Shown piece after piece: positions 27,426-37,307 of a stretch of 64,000 nt of DNA. The notes beneath the pieces were generated by a model. It did not search any database. It was not told the origin of the DNA and saw nothing but the letters and a program-made list of their open reading frames with translations. The position numbers were made by a program, and so were the translations under genes. The stretch's first letter is position 1. Every line of letters starts with the position of its first letter. This DNA comes from Ustilaginoidea virens (taxonomy: Eukaryota; Ascomycota; Sordariomycetes; Hypocreales; Clavicipitaceae). The DNA is taken from assembly GCF_000687475.1 (NCBI RefSeq), contig NC_057316.1:6448001-6512000 (forward strand), written 5' to 3'.

Positions 27426-27996
27426 CTATTCGCAAGAGCATTCCCTGCGCAATATGTCTGTCCTGATAGCCCCAGCCCAATATATCGGCTGTTTCCAGCA
27501 GACCACAACAAGGCCACTTGCAACGGCCACCGCTGTATGGCAGCTTCTATTACCACTGCCGCGGCTATTTCGATGGATGTATTCGATGTTATATTCTTGC
27601 AAGATGTCGATCCATCTGGCCACTTTCCCATGAGTTTCCCCCAGGTTAGCCATCGAATCCAAAATCCCCTTGTGATCCGTATACACTTTAGTCGGGTAAG
27701 GGGGCCCTTCGATTAGCCACTTGACTTCTTTCAATCCTACCACAATAGCTAGCATTTCTTTTTCCGGCATGGTATAACGCGTCTCCGCGTTTCCCAACTT
27801 ATGTGATAGCTACATTACGATTCACCTTTGACCAGTTCGAGTCATCCGTTGCCCTTCCAGGTTCGGTATCTTCTAGCTGGAACAAAACACCACCTGTACC
27901 CGTTTCCGAAGCGTCCGTCGCCAAATGGAATTGAGTCCCCGGCCGGGCTCCGAAAGTAGCATTCTCCTGAATTATCGCTGCCGCTGTCATGACCAC
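27426..27996 (-). mobile_element. Ty3/gypsy retrotransposon fragment: RNase H domain (copy A)
   Basis: On the minus strand, FHLATDASETGTGGVLFQL (27935-27880) is followed after one frameshift by ETRYTMPEKEMLAIVVGLK, then YPTKVYTDHKGILDSM and GKVARWIDILQEYNIEYIHR. This order is the RNase H domain and its tail in Ty3/gypsy polyproteins. The fragment is broken by a frameshift near 27798 and the expected chromatin-like spacer and integrase do not follow. No LTR was recognised. It is a non-autonomous relic. Confidence 0.88.
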
Positions 27997-28079
27997 TACG
28001 GCTGCTATTGCCGCCGCGCCTTACACCGTACAGCGGCTTCCACCATCACGGTGTTGACTCGCTTGGGGCGTTGTTAAGT

Positions 28080-28400
28080 TCGAATTGGAGTTTCAGTAAC
28101 ACTGACTCCTATTGGCGATGGTCTTCCAGATGATGGATATAAACTCGGAGATTGGATTCAACCCGTTGAATCATTCTTTCGGTCTGGCCATCGGCTTGCA
28201 GATAGTAGGTCATAGAGTAGAGTAGCCTAGTGCCGACCATCTTCTAAAATATTGACCACATGGCAGGTAGAAATACAAGAGGGATGCGCATTATTGAGCT
28301 GAAGAAGCGTCTTTGCAAGGTGCCAGCAAAAGTTGGTAGCTGAACTTGTCGACCATCACTAACATGGCGTCGTTGCCATTGGCTGACGCCGGTAGAGAAA
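28080..28400 (-). mobile_element. Ty3/gypsy integrase fragment, out of canonical order
   Basis: Minus-strand reading gives AMLVMVDKFSYQLLLAPCKD (near 28380-28300) and, in a shifted frame, GTRLLYSMTYYLQADGQTER (about 28240-28180). These match the catalytic core of gypsy integrases (the usual form is AYHPQTDGQTER). It is interrupted by stops and a frame change. It lies 5' of the RNase H fragment on the same strand, whereas Ty3/gypsy elements have integrase 3' of RNase H, so the pieces were rearranged or come from different insertions. Confidence 0.8.
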
Positions 28401-28499
28401 GCAAGGCAGTGTTACTAGGCTCAGTTGATGTTATTGAATTGAGGGAACTTTAGTGCGTGTGTTGAGGACGGGGAGAGGTGGTGGTATTGTTCCGGCGGA

Positions 28500-29010
28500 C
28501 CTCAAGTTTGCTGGGAAGGCGCTGGACCTGTGATAATATCACCAGAATCGAGGTAAGTTGGGGCCAAAACAGTGGTATACACCGTACGTTTCATTCTTTT
28601 TTTACCCCCCATCTTATCGTTAATATCCTTATTATTTGCATTTGAGGGTCCTGCAATTGATTGTCGTATGTTCCTCTTCGGTCGCATCTTTATCGCTGTG
28701 GTGTCTTCCTTGTCCCTCAACAGGATTCCCCCCCTTTATTGTAGTGTTGTCCCCAGCACTTCAAAAAAGAGAAAAATTCTTCCAGCAAAAGAAAAATAAG
28801 AATTATTTTCGTCAGACAAACTCATTCCTTTATTGCTGCAGCAATTTTATCGAAGCCCAACCTTATTGCGTCTGCGATGGTTCTAGCTGCCCTTATCATT
28901 ATGTCGTCGTCCTTATTTATATGCTTCATTTTTTTCGCATCTCCCACCTTGTTATCAATATCTGCATCGTTCCCAGTTGATGGCCCTGCAATTGGATGTC
29001 GCAACCTTTT
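28500..29010 (-). repeat. Two diverged direct copies of a ~100-bp sequence
   Basis: Minus-strand segments ending near 28600 and 28930 share an alignable core: CAATTGCAGGACCCTCAAAT versus CAATTGCAGGGCCATCAACT, continuing as GATATTAACGATAAG versus GATATTGATAACAAG. Both encode similar peptides (IAGPS...D-I-[ND]-[DN]-K, then KK.MK). They lie about 320 bp apart and look like an old tandem duplication. I do not recognise the parent sequence. Confidence 0.55.
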
Positions 29011-29231
29011 CTTTAGTTGTAAATTCCCCGTCGTAGTGTCCCCCTTTCTGTTCGGCTCTTTGGGAGGTCGAACAGGTCCACTCTATAATATTGAACTTTT
29101 TCAAGGACATCTGCATAGCATTCGATTGTGTTCGCTTTGTCCCACTACACTTGGTCAGGACGCTCTCCTTCCACAGAACTTTGGCTGTGAAAAATCGGAA
29201 AGATCGGAGCATTGTGTCGGGATCATAGGTT

Positions 29232-29767
29232 CTATTTGGTGACTTCATTCCAGTGATCAATTTGTTTTTTATTGAAATCTTTAGGAGTCGTTAATACGTA
29301 GAGAGGGTATTCAATAAAGGGTGACCGGTTTAACAGGATAGGAGCGAGTTTTTTTGCTCGGGGAATGCAGCGATATGGCATGAGAAGCTTTGGAAACTTG
29401 GCGGTCTTCGATGATTCTGCGTCATCCATCTCGATGGAGCTCTCGGCGAACTCGCATCAAAATGTCGGCAACCTGATGCCGACAGGGGGGGTTGTCTATG
29501 AATCCTTTGATGGTCCGCCGGAAGCAAGTCATGAACATTTGTCGCAGCAAAAATAATTTTCTGCGCGACAAATATGAGATCCTCCCCCTTGGGGGGCCCG
29601 TCTGCATCACGATCCGACTCTGCGTCGGGCGCCTCGTCTACTTCACGGGGCGAGTCATCAAGGCCACCCCATGACCCATTGTCGCTGTAGGAGCCGCCGT
29701 AGCCGGACCCCTCTGATTCATGTTCCTCAAGGAATTTCTTAGTCCTGGGCGCATTCGCAGCTCTCAT
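29232..29767 (-). pseudogene. Coding-like relic in three frames, family unknown
   Basis: On the minus strand a Gly/Ser/Asp-rich open frame (29767-29330), a frame with FRRTIKGFIDNPPCRHQVAD (near 29520-29470) and a frame with PYRCIPRAKKLAPILLNRSP (29429-29232) follow one another. Each reads like protein, but joining them needs frame changes. I infer a decayed gene but cannot name it. Confidence 0.35.
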
Positions 29768-30139
29768 CAGCGGTCAAGTATAGCCATTCTGTTCTCATTT
29801 TATCGAGTTATCTATTTTTTTTTGTCTGCCATCCGATCAGCAAGACAGGCGAATGCGGCAGCTATAATATGGTTAGAGTCCTATGGCGGGGCAGCGGACG
29901 ACTGCCGAGATGACGACGCTTGGTTAGACGACATGTCTGAATGCTCTCGGGACTGTGAATGCTTCTGTTGGAGTCAGAGGGGACTACTGTGGAGGCGAGA
30001 AGGATTTCTCTGGAGCCTATCGCGCCGATAAATAGCATATTCGCCACTGTATATTAGGTACCTTATGCAGCTGCAATAGAGATATTCGACTTCTATTATA
30101 ACCTCAGCAACCCAATCATCCGAGTTACCTTGTACCTAA

Positions 30140-30475
30140 AACTCGCCTCTCGCCCGCCTTTGCGCGCGGGCCCTGCTCTGGGACGAGCTTGGAGTGGGCA
30201 TGGCAGAAAACGGGGAATACCCTGATGTGCTGCGGCCTGTGCGCGGAGTCGATGGGATGGGATGCGAGGACTGTTGAACCTGGGATGGCGACGACGCGGG
30301 CGCGTCTCACTTGGCCTGCGGCGTCGTGGGGGCCGCAGCAGGAGGTGGCCCGGAGGCTGCTCAAGGAGTCGCGGGTCCGCGAGATGACGACGGCGCGGGG
30401 CTGGGGCGTGACGGTTTGGCTTTGGTGGTCTTTTGGAATTTCTATATGGATAGGAACGAGTGCTCCTGACTAGGG
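30140..30475. other. GC-rich islet inside the AT-rich island
   Basis: About 330 bp of markedly higher GC than its surroundings, with an open frame on the plus strand (30189-30473, GTG at the left end) reading RLLKESRVREMTTARGWGVT near its end. There is no family match and no ATG start. It may be an exon fragment of a gene captured or stranded in the island. Confidence 0.4.
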
Positions 30476-30631
30476 AGGGATGATGGTTGTGGTGGATGCC
30501 TCATGACTAGTTAAATGGCCGGAGGGGGAGTTATGACAGTCTAACAAGGCAATATAAATATTCCCGCACTTGGCGAATGCAGCATGATCTTTAGTATTAA
30601 TAGTGTCGATTTATTCGCGGCCTAGGCAGCT

Positions 30632-31969
30632 TCATTGAGCTTCCCAGTTTTCTAGTTCTTGATGTGCAAGTGGAAAAATCTGCAGCTGCGGAGCCTCCCA
30701 GCAGTGTTGTTCCAAGAATTCAAGGCCCCAGCGGGCACGAAATGCATATTGTATTGCCGGCCGACCATCGCTTTCTTTCTTGAGAATATTCTTTTCAGTA
30801 ACACCCTCGGAGCTCTCAAGCCTCGCGTTAAAGTCATCATACCTCATAGGAATCGTACCAATAATTAAATCCGCTTAGTCCAGTCGGCGCAAGTAATAGG
30901 GAAGTTGCTGGTAATTTCTGCTGCAGTAAATAAGTTTATCCTAAGTCCATTCGATCTAATTCGGGTCCCAGTATACCCTCTGAACTTGATTGGAAGGTAA
31001 ACTCGCAATTGCGAAGTGCGGTATCTTGATCTAGATAATTACCGATGAATTATTAGGGTCCCTTTTCTTTGCCCACAGGGCATATTTTTCTGCTATCTCT
31101 CGATCAGCAGCGAAATAAGATCCCGTTTGGAATAGGAAGAAATCGGATGGCGTGCGCGAAATAAGGCAATCTATGTTGATGCGACCGTTATCTAGTTGGT
31201 AGCGTATCCGATCCTGGGCGATTCCCTTAAATAGAGTCAGCTCACTAGGGGCGTTTTGTGCAGCTCGCCTGGCAGTATCCGAGAGCGCGGAATAAGATGA
31301 CAGATCTCGAATGTCTTTCAAAAGACTCGAGGTACTGCGCTGCCTAGTAGTGGCGGTACTTTCCTAGTGGCCACTGCGTATACGTTGAAGTGCTTCTTCT
31401 CGTTCTCGTGAAGTAGCTTCAATCGCCTCAAGGCCCCTATAACGAACCTCGATAGTATCTCGCAGCCAATATAGACATGAGTTCGTTAAGCGGATATCTT
31501 TATACCTCGGCGTCATTATTATTTCTTGCAGTTCGTTGTTGATGCCGCATCGAGCCATATATTCAAACCAGCGGTTATTATTATCGCTATAAATATCGTA
31601 GGCTCGCACCCCAATATAACTAGTAAGGAACTCGATAAAAGTCATCGGGCCAAGAGGGTCGTTATTATTAGGCAGATCGATTTCACGATACGGAGGAGTT
31701 GGTAGCTAGTTCTCCCACTTCCTCTAAATTTTACCTGCTCTTTCGCTATTGAATCTGAGGTATTTTAGAGTGGCAAGCGAGATCCGGATTTCTGGAATAG
31801 TGGCGAAAGCAGCCTTAGAAGGTTGCAAAAGGGGGAGATATTTGTATTTTTTATCGCTGGAACGATTTATACGCCGCTTATGGACCTTGATAGTCCCATT
31901 AGGAGCAGGCGGGGTTGCTAGGCCAGTCTCAACGAGGTGTCTATAGTCTGTCAAGGCCAGGATGGACAT
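30632..31969 (-). pseudogene. Decayed gene, 446-codon frame broken by seven TAG/TAA codons; possibly ADP-ribosyltransferase-like
   Basis: From ATG 31969 a single frame runs to TGA 30632 without any indel. It is interrupted at 31726-31724, 31708-31706, 31366-31364, 31033-31031, 30958-30956 and 30943-30941 (all TAG) and 30877-30875 (TAA). Every break could arise from one C-to-T change in a glutamine codon, the signature expected of repeat-induced point mutation. Between the stops the peptide is clearly protein-like, e.g. LTLFKGIAQDRIRYQLDNG, then SDFFLFQTGSYFAADREIAE, then ADLIIGTIPMRYDDF and a C-terminal RARWGLEFLEQHCW. The SDF...YFA...AEKYA spacing recalls fungal ADP-ribosyltransferase-fold proteins, but this is low confidence and the family may be something else. 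As it stands no full-length product can be made. Confidence 0.75.
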
Positions 31970-31999
31970 TTTGGAGACAGACGACTCAGAGAAGTAAAG

Positions 32000-32190
32000 T
32001 GTGATGAGATGTAGAAGACGAGATGAAGAAGATCGGTATAGAATATGTTATGTAGATAATAGGTAGGTGTAAGGTATAGAAGATAGGCGTAGAAGACGAG
32101 GTACGGAGGATAGAGCGTAGAAGAAAGATATAGAAGATAATGCGTAGAGTATAAGGTCCAGAAGATGCAGTGTAGAGCAAGAAAGAAAAA
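32000..32190. repeat. Degenerate purine-rich short repeat upstream of the decayed gene
   Basis: Repeated variants of a 12-18 nt unit of the type TAGAAGATAGGCGTAGAAGA fill about 190 bp directly upstream of the decayed gene at 30632-31969. On that gene's strand it is pyrimidine-rich, so it may have been its promoter or 5' leader. Confidence 0.6.
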
Positions 32191-33179
32191 ATCAAAGATC
32201 AAATTGAAGGCGGGCGAGGTATTTATCATCTCAGCAGCCTACAGCTGGCGTGCGTTTGCCAGCTTCCCATTTTGACTTGTGAAAAAGCGAGCCAAAATAG
32301 GGTTTGGCAAGTGCTGTGTGAAGAGAAGCTTAACACGCAGTGGTCATGTAAGCCCGACGCTTCCTTGGCGCAGGTATCAAAGAAGTGGGATCGGTAGGCA
32401 AGATTAAACGCCATGCTCTTCAAGAAAGTGTGATCAAAGTAAACTGCCAGCCGAAGTTATCGACATCTTAGGCGCAGGGAAATCGGGGAGCCGGGGGCTA
32501 GTAGATGGTTAGTCCGCTTCCCTAGATGTCATGGCAGTGAAGAGAGAGAGGGGGGAAAAAGGCTTGATTCACCTCAGGTAGGACAGGCTGTACTCCGTAC
32601 TCTGTAATGAATCCGTTAATGCTACGGTCGATAGCCTAGCGCCACCCGAGGGCGACGGTAGCCTTTCGATTGAAGAATTCGGCTGCATTGGTTCTGTGGC
32701 GGGAGCGACGCCTGTCGCCAATTGATTGGTCGACGATGGGGCCGATGGCTAGCCGGGCCGTGCGCTTCTCATTCCTGCAGTCGGTTGTCATCGCCTTTTT
32801 TCCGTGCTTCAGGCTGTGATCCTGTGATCGTCGTTGATTGACGGAGTATGGAGTACTGGAGACGCGATTTCCAGCTGTGTGTGGGGCCTAAACAACGATA
32901 CAACATACATAGGCCCAGGCCCGCACGGCTCCTTCAAGCTAGCCGCGTCAAATCCAACAATAACCCCGTGCAACAACTACAAACTACAGTACACATCAAT
33001 CTTCAACAAGCGGACCTTGGCGTTGGCAGAACATGTTGAAAGAAAACCGCCAGAACGTGGGATGACATCTTGGTAATGGTGTATTTAACAAGCTTCTTAA
33101 AAATTTTTATCCCAGAAAGATCCGATCTAGTTCGAACACCTAAATCGCCTTTCTTCTACATCACCAGAAGACGACGAAG
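32191..33179. other. Gene-free part of the island
   Basis: No gene or element is recognised. It contains a TACTCCGTAC motif near 32591 and ACGGAGTATGGAGTAC near 32841. Confidence 0.4.
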
Positions 33180-33350
33180 TCCAGAGAAATACCACAAAAT
33201 CATTGGAAGCGCATTCAGCACTCTTGCGAATATGCCGTAAGATTCAGGAGAATGCTACATTCGGAGCTTGGCCGGGCACACAATTCCATCTCGCGACAGA
33301 TGCTTCAGCAATGGGAACAGGAGGGGTTCGGCTGTTGAACCATGTTTGAT
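33180..33350 (+). mobile_element. Ty3/gypsy RNase H fragment (copy B)
   Basis: The plus strand encodes IQENATFGAWPGTQFHLATD followed by ASAMGTGGV, closely matching copy A (IQENATFGARPGTQFHLATD then ASETGTGGV) with roughly 80% nucleotide identity over 100 bp. It is in the opposite orientation to copy A and is cut by a stop shortly after. It shows that at least two members of the same retroelement family inserted here. Confidence 0.85.
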
Positions 33351-34154
33351 AGTGCATATAGACGAATTGGGACAGAATATTCCTTTGGAATATATAGCAA
33401 TGTCACCAATATTGAGAAAGCGACCACATTGCCACCATGCCGCCCACCGCCGACGCTGGGTTCGCACTGGCTCAATTCTTGCTCGGCTCTAAGCTAATAT
33501 TTCTATAGGAATTGAGGAATCAGAGCCTACGCACAATGACTCGCAATCCGACGCCATCCCGACTCCGCGTTCAAGTTCCCGCCAAAGCTCCCGTGCTAAA
33601 CGGATATTTAGCCCTAGGGAAAGGGAGATCGCGGTGCGGCAGGCGAGAGAACTTCCACTCTGTCGACGCGATAATCATCTCTACGGAAACCACTCCCACT
33701 GATGCAATACCTCGCCAGTATACGGCGCATGCCTCTAATTCCTCCTTCAGTTGCGGTGTGGACCCCGCAACATACACAAGGTCTTGAAGAGCTGAGGAAA
33801 TCGGTCTCTAATTGATGACGAAGGAACCGCATGGTGCTGGACTCTCGCTGGGTAAGCGAGCCGCGCGGCGATTGGTTCAGCATTGATGGTTGTACACCGT
33901 TTGCTGTACGCCATAGCAAAGAAAGAAGACGTGGCTTTCACCTACCGCCACCTTCAAGAAATTCAACTCAACCCGATGCCAGGCATACATGGAAAACGAG
34001 GCTAGCTGGAACGAGGGGACGAACCGGCCACTGCTCTAGCTGGCTCTTGACTACGCACATGGCAGAGGCGTTCGTGTCTGTAATATATAGGTTCTTAAGC
34101 GTAGATCTTGACCGGCAGCGTTTCTGATGGTCAACCTAGCATTTAGTGCATAGT

Positions 34155-34360
34155 GCATCGTCTACAAAGAGCTAAGCGATCCTGACTCTCTGCTTGCGAA
34201 TGTCAAGTCCGACTACCTGCTCTGCCTCGATCCACTCGATTCGCGTCTGGCGAAAATGCTGCAAAATCATGAAGGTATCAGCTAGAAAGGCACAGCGCAC
34301 ATCAAAACTGAATGCCACTCGGAAACGCTCCATAGCAACGCTACGATGGCACTTAAGTAA
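34155..34360 (+). pseudogene. Short coding-like relic, unknown family
   Basis: One plus-strand frame reads LSDPDSLLANVKSDYLLCLD, then PLDSRLAKMLQNHEG, a TAG, and KGTAHIKTECHSETLHSN. It is protein-like and the TAG could again be a C-to-T change. No start and no family are recognised. Confidence 0.3.
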
Positions 34361-34772
34361 GCCTCTTGATAACCTGGCTTGATAAGGGCGCCCGGCCTCC
34401 AGAGCGGGAACAGAAGGGACGACCTGTCATTACGTTTGGCAGCCGCGAATGGATCCTATCGCGTTTCAAACTCGTCAACAGGGCGAAATTCCGAGTCATC
34501 TTCAGTCTGTTGTCGTCTGTGCCATGGCTATAAAAGACCGAGGTGTCGCTGTGATTGCTGCACCCGAAGGGGTGATATTCAGGACGATATTGACCCGAAG
34601 AAATAAAGTTGCCTTTAAAAATCTTCTCGGAATAGGCCTCAACGCCATCCTGGCAAAGATTTTTGGGGTAAGGAAGTGCTTATGCACATTAAATACTAGA
34701 GAGTATGCTGTCTATGAACATACGCTTAACTATTTAAGGTCACCAAACATAGGAACTCGGATCAGATAGTCG

Positions 34773-35299
34773 CTAAAACGGGCCAGAAAGGGAGCGCTTG
34801 TGTCTAAAGCAGGGTTGCTGGGCTTGCGTCTCCGTCTCGGCACAGGCGGTAATCACCTCAACCAAGGCAACAAGCTGGCTGTCAATCTCCCGAATGCGTT
34901 TGCGCAGCCACACACGCATATCACAAACTGTCTGCTCGTTTCGGCCGCGACCTGTATGCAGTTTGCCAGCAGTGCCCTTGCCAATGATTTCGCCGAGCGG
35001 ACGCTCATTAGCAGTATGACTCTAGATGGGCTGCATTAGCCACGATACAGAAAGTGGTCAAGTAGCGCCCGCACATCCTCACCGTTAGGCTTGATGACAA
35101 AGGCATCTGCCTCCCACTCTTTGAGAATATCGTGTAGGTCCCTCTCGATTTCGGCAAAGTCGTCTTTCGAAGTCATACCAGACTTTGCGTTGGCGCGGGC
35201 AAAGGCGATACTTCCGAGAATACCTTCCTTGTATAGGGGCGAGTCGTAGGAAATGCTCGCATTGTATTGATGCATGAGGGGACCCATGCCGCCTGCCAT
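34773..35299 (-). pseudogene. Truncated argininosuccinate lyase copy
   Basis: The minus strand encodes GPLMHQYNASISYDSPLYKE, GSIAFARANAKSGMTSKDDF and EWEADAFVIKPNGED. After a 53-nt stretch with intron-like ends (GTGCGG...TCTAG, 35074-35022) it resumes with HTANERPLGEIIGKGTAGKL and HTGRGRNEQTVCDMRVWLR. This is the N-terminal part of argininosuccinate lyase, which makes arginine and fumarate in the arginine pathway. The first dozen residues (WGGRF) are not found, and the frame ends at TAG 34775-34773, so about two thirds of the usual ~465 aa, including the catalytic serine loop, is missing. It is an extra, non-functional copy; a full gene should lie elsewhere in the genome. Confidence 0.8.
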
Positions 35300-35933
35300 C
35301 TGTGAGGTTGACTTGTAGACGAATATACCTTACTAGCAGCCTTTAGCATTAGAAGGTCAGCGTTTAGCATTTGTATCTGCATCAGTGGGAATAGTGCACA
35401 AGGAACATACATACGATTAGCAGGATTTACACAGAAGTGACTAGGGAGAAAAAGGAAATCATGTTCGACGGAAAAGAACCCCAGGTATTGAGATGTAGCA
35501 GGAAGGGTTTCCATCTAACCAGGGAAAAAAATAGCATAGCTTTCCTCCAATTACTGAGCGAGCGTCTTAGTGACCAGTTGGCTCAAGCCAGCCATCAAGG
35601 GCAATCAGTTAGGATAGTCCTCTAGCACCGTGCCATCAAGCCTGGCTACACTCCAGGCAGTAGGACGTCCTCATTTCCGCTTTCAGTTGTGCTATCCAAG
35701 CTGGTTATACTAGACGACTGCATCGAAGGCCTTATCCGGTACTGTCTGTACGAAAACGCGCGGTAATTTGGCCTGCATGCCTCTACGATACTCCGGCATA
35801 CCTCGGAAACTCTTACTTTCGCCGGGGTCTCCTTCAATTTCCCGGTAAGATACGGAGTGAGCATGATCAAACACATCAACATACCCAAACTGGTAAATAG
35901 CAATGTAACAATCTTAACTCGGGCAAATGCCTT
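35300..35933. other. Right edge of the island, nothing recognised
   Basis: Base composition returns towards that of the genic part. No gene or repeat is supported here. Confidence 0.4.
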
Positions 35934-37307
35934 CTAATCATACCCGGGCAACTCATTATCGCTCTCCCACATGGAGCCCGGCCACCCTGCGTAGGTGTTC
36001 CTTCGGCCGTGGTCTTGCCCCCGCGCAAAAGAAACTTCAGCCTCGAGCTGTGGTACTGCGCTGCGTTGTAAAGGATGAAATGCCTCGACGCCAATCTGCA
36101 GCGGCACTGCCAAAGACAAGGTTGTAAAAGTCTGGCCCACGGAAATCGCCAAGTCGAGCGTATAAGCACGAGAGATGTGGCACGAGTGGAAAGTAGGTAG
36201 GTAAACGACCCTGCTGTCCTCTGGAAGCGAGAACCGGACATCAATTTCCGAGACCAGACGTTTGGGGTTCCCGACTCCTTCGGGGCAGGTCGCCGCGCTG
36301 GCACGTCTCTCTGGTGGCACTGTGGAGGGGAACATGAACTCTTCCCAGGAGGCATGGTATGCTTCTTCCTTCCAGTCGATGCAGTCGGCCATGGCCAGGG
36401 TGAATAGTTTATTCGACGTGGTGTACTGGTAGGGGCACGGGAGTTCACAGGCGCTGCAGTTGCCGAGGTTGGGGAGCCGAGTCATGGACGAAATGTCAAA
36501 GTAGGTGTGCGTCACAAGCTTGCCGGATATGGCGTTGATCTTGGGCGGTAGAACATGGCTGCCGGAGGATTCAAACGCGAGCTTGATGCGGCACAAGGTC
36601 CCTCCTGCGGCGTGCCCATCCGGAGAGAGCATGAGCGCCTTGGGTTGGGCCGTGGTGGCGGTGAGTCTGCCCAACTTGCTTGCGACAAAGTTCTTCCTGA
36701 TGGTCTTGCTTTTCGATAGAGCATACCGATCATCGAGCGGAGAAATTTCCAGCGGAGGGTCTTCCGAAAACGCCGGGAGGACCCTGATCATGTGAGACCC
36801 CTCAACCACCCTGGTCTGCAGATGTTCCAGCAACGACTGCTTGGTGGCGAGCACCGAGACGGCGTACCTGACCTGCGTCATCTGAGGCGACTGGTCGTGG
36901 CCGTCCCAAAAGCCCATTGTGGGCGGCAGTCGTAGATGCTGCTCGCGAACCACGGGCGAGGCGCACTTATGCCGGCACGCCCCCATGGCGAGATGAGACG
37001 GCACGATGAAGCGAAACGGGAACGAGTATTCCCGCCCGGCAAGAAACGTCCTGTTGGGGGGGAAGTCGCGGCGTAGGTTGGGCATGACGAGCTTCATAAA
37101 CGTCGCGGCGACGGCTCCGGATTCATGGTGGAGGAAGTTTTGGGTCGTGCTGATCCCGACGAGGCATATCTCGAGGTCGTCGAACTTGATGTCGCGCAGG
37201 GCGCAGAGACTGACCTGGCCGGTAACTGCCGAGCCTGACGTGTACACTTTTGCGGCAAAGTGCTGGTGCAGGTCGAAGCGCAAATGGTACAAGTCGTGCC
37301 GGGGCAT
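35934..37307 (-). CDS. Arrestin-like (alpha-arrestin fold) protein
   Basis: A single exon of 457 aa. Residues about 1-160 have the look of an arrestin N-terminal domain: FAAKVYTSGSAVTGQVSLCA, IKFDDLEICLVGISTTQNFL and REYSFPFRFIVPSHL. A second beta-rich half (CRIKLAFESSGSHVLPPKIN, IDVRFSLPEDSRVVYLPTF, YTLDLAISVGQTF) corresponds to the C-terminal arrestin domain. Alpha-arrestins act as adaptors that bring HECT ubiquitin ligases of the Rsp5/NEDD4 type to membrane transporters through PY motifs. Here the only PY-like element is LPGYD at the very end, not a canonical PPxY, so ligase binding is doubtful. Five CCAAT boxes in a 15-bp array lie about 455-530 bp upstream of the start codon. Family assignment rests on pattern recognition, not alignment. 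Confidence 0.75.
   Translation of the reverse strand: MPRHDLYHLRFDLHQHFAAKVYTSGSAVTGQVSLCALRDIKFDDLEICLVGISTTQNFLHHESGAVAATFMKLVMPNLRRDFPPNRTFLAGREYSFPFRFIVPSHLAMGACRHKCASPVVREQHLRLPPTMGFWDGHDQSPQMTQVRYAVSVLATKQSLLEHLQTRVVEGSHMIRVLPAFSEDPPLEISPLDDRYALSKSKTIRKNFVASKLGRLTATTAQPKALMLSPDGHAAGGTLCRIKLAFESSGSHVLPPKINAISGKLVTHTYFDISSMTRLPNLGNCSACELPCPYQYTTSNKLFTLAMADCIDWKEEAYHASWEEFMFPSTVPPERRASAATCPEGVGNPKRLVSEIDVRFSLPEDSRVVYLPTFHSCHISRAYTLDLAISVGQTFTTLSLAVPLQIGVEAFHPLQRSAVPQLEAEVSFARGQDHGRRNTYAGWPGSMWESDNELPGYD

Larger units (their letters stand above)
26641..35640. other. AT-rich, gene-poor island with decayed repeats and relic genes
   Basis: Composition drops sharply relative to both sides and most open frames are short and broken. 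The island contains two Ty3/gypsy RNase H fragments in opposite orientation, an integrase fragment, a gene broken only by TAG/TAA codons, a truncated argininosuccinate lyase and other coding-like relics. Several nonsense codons are of the type made by C-to-T change. I infer a region processed by repeat-induced point mutation. Boundaries are approximate. Confidence 0.75.

Noticed and set aside
30632..31969. TAG/TAA as glutamine (codon reassignment) instead of decay
   Set aside because: All other genes in the window use TAG, TAA and TGA as normal stops, and the gene lies in an AT-rich repeat island, so C-to-T mutation is the simpler reading.
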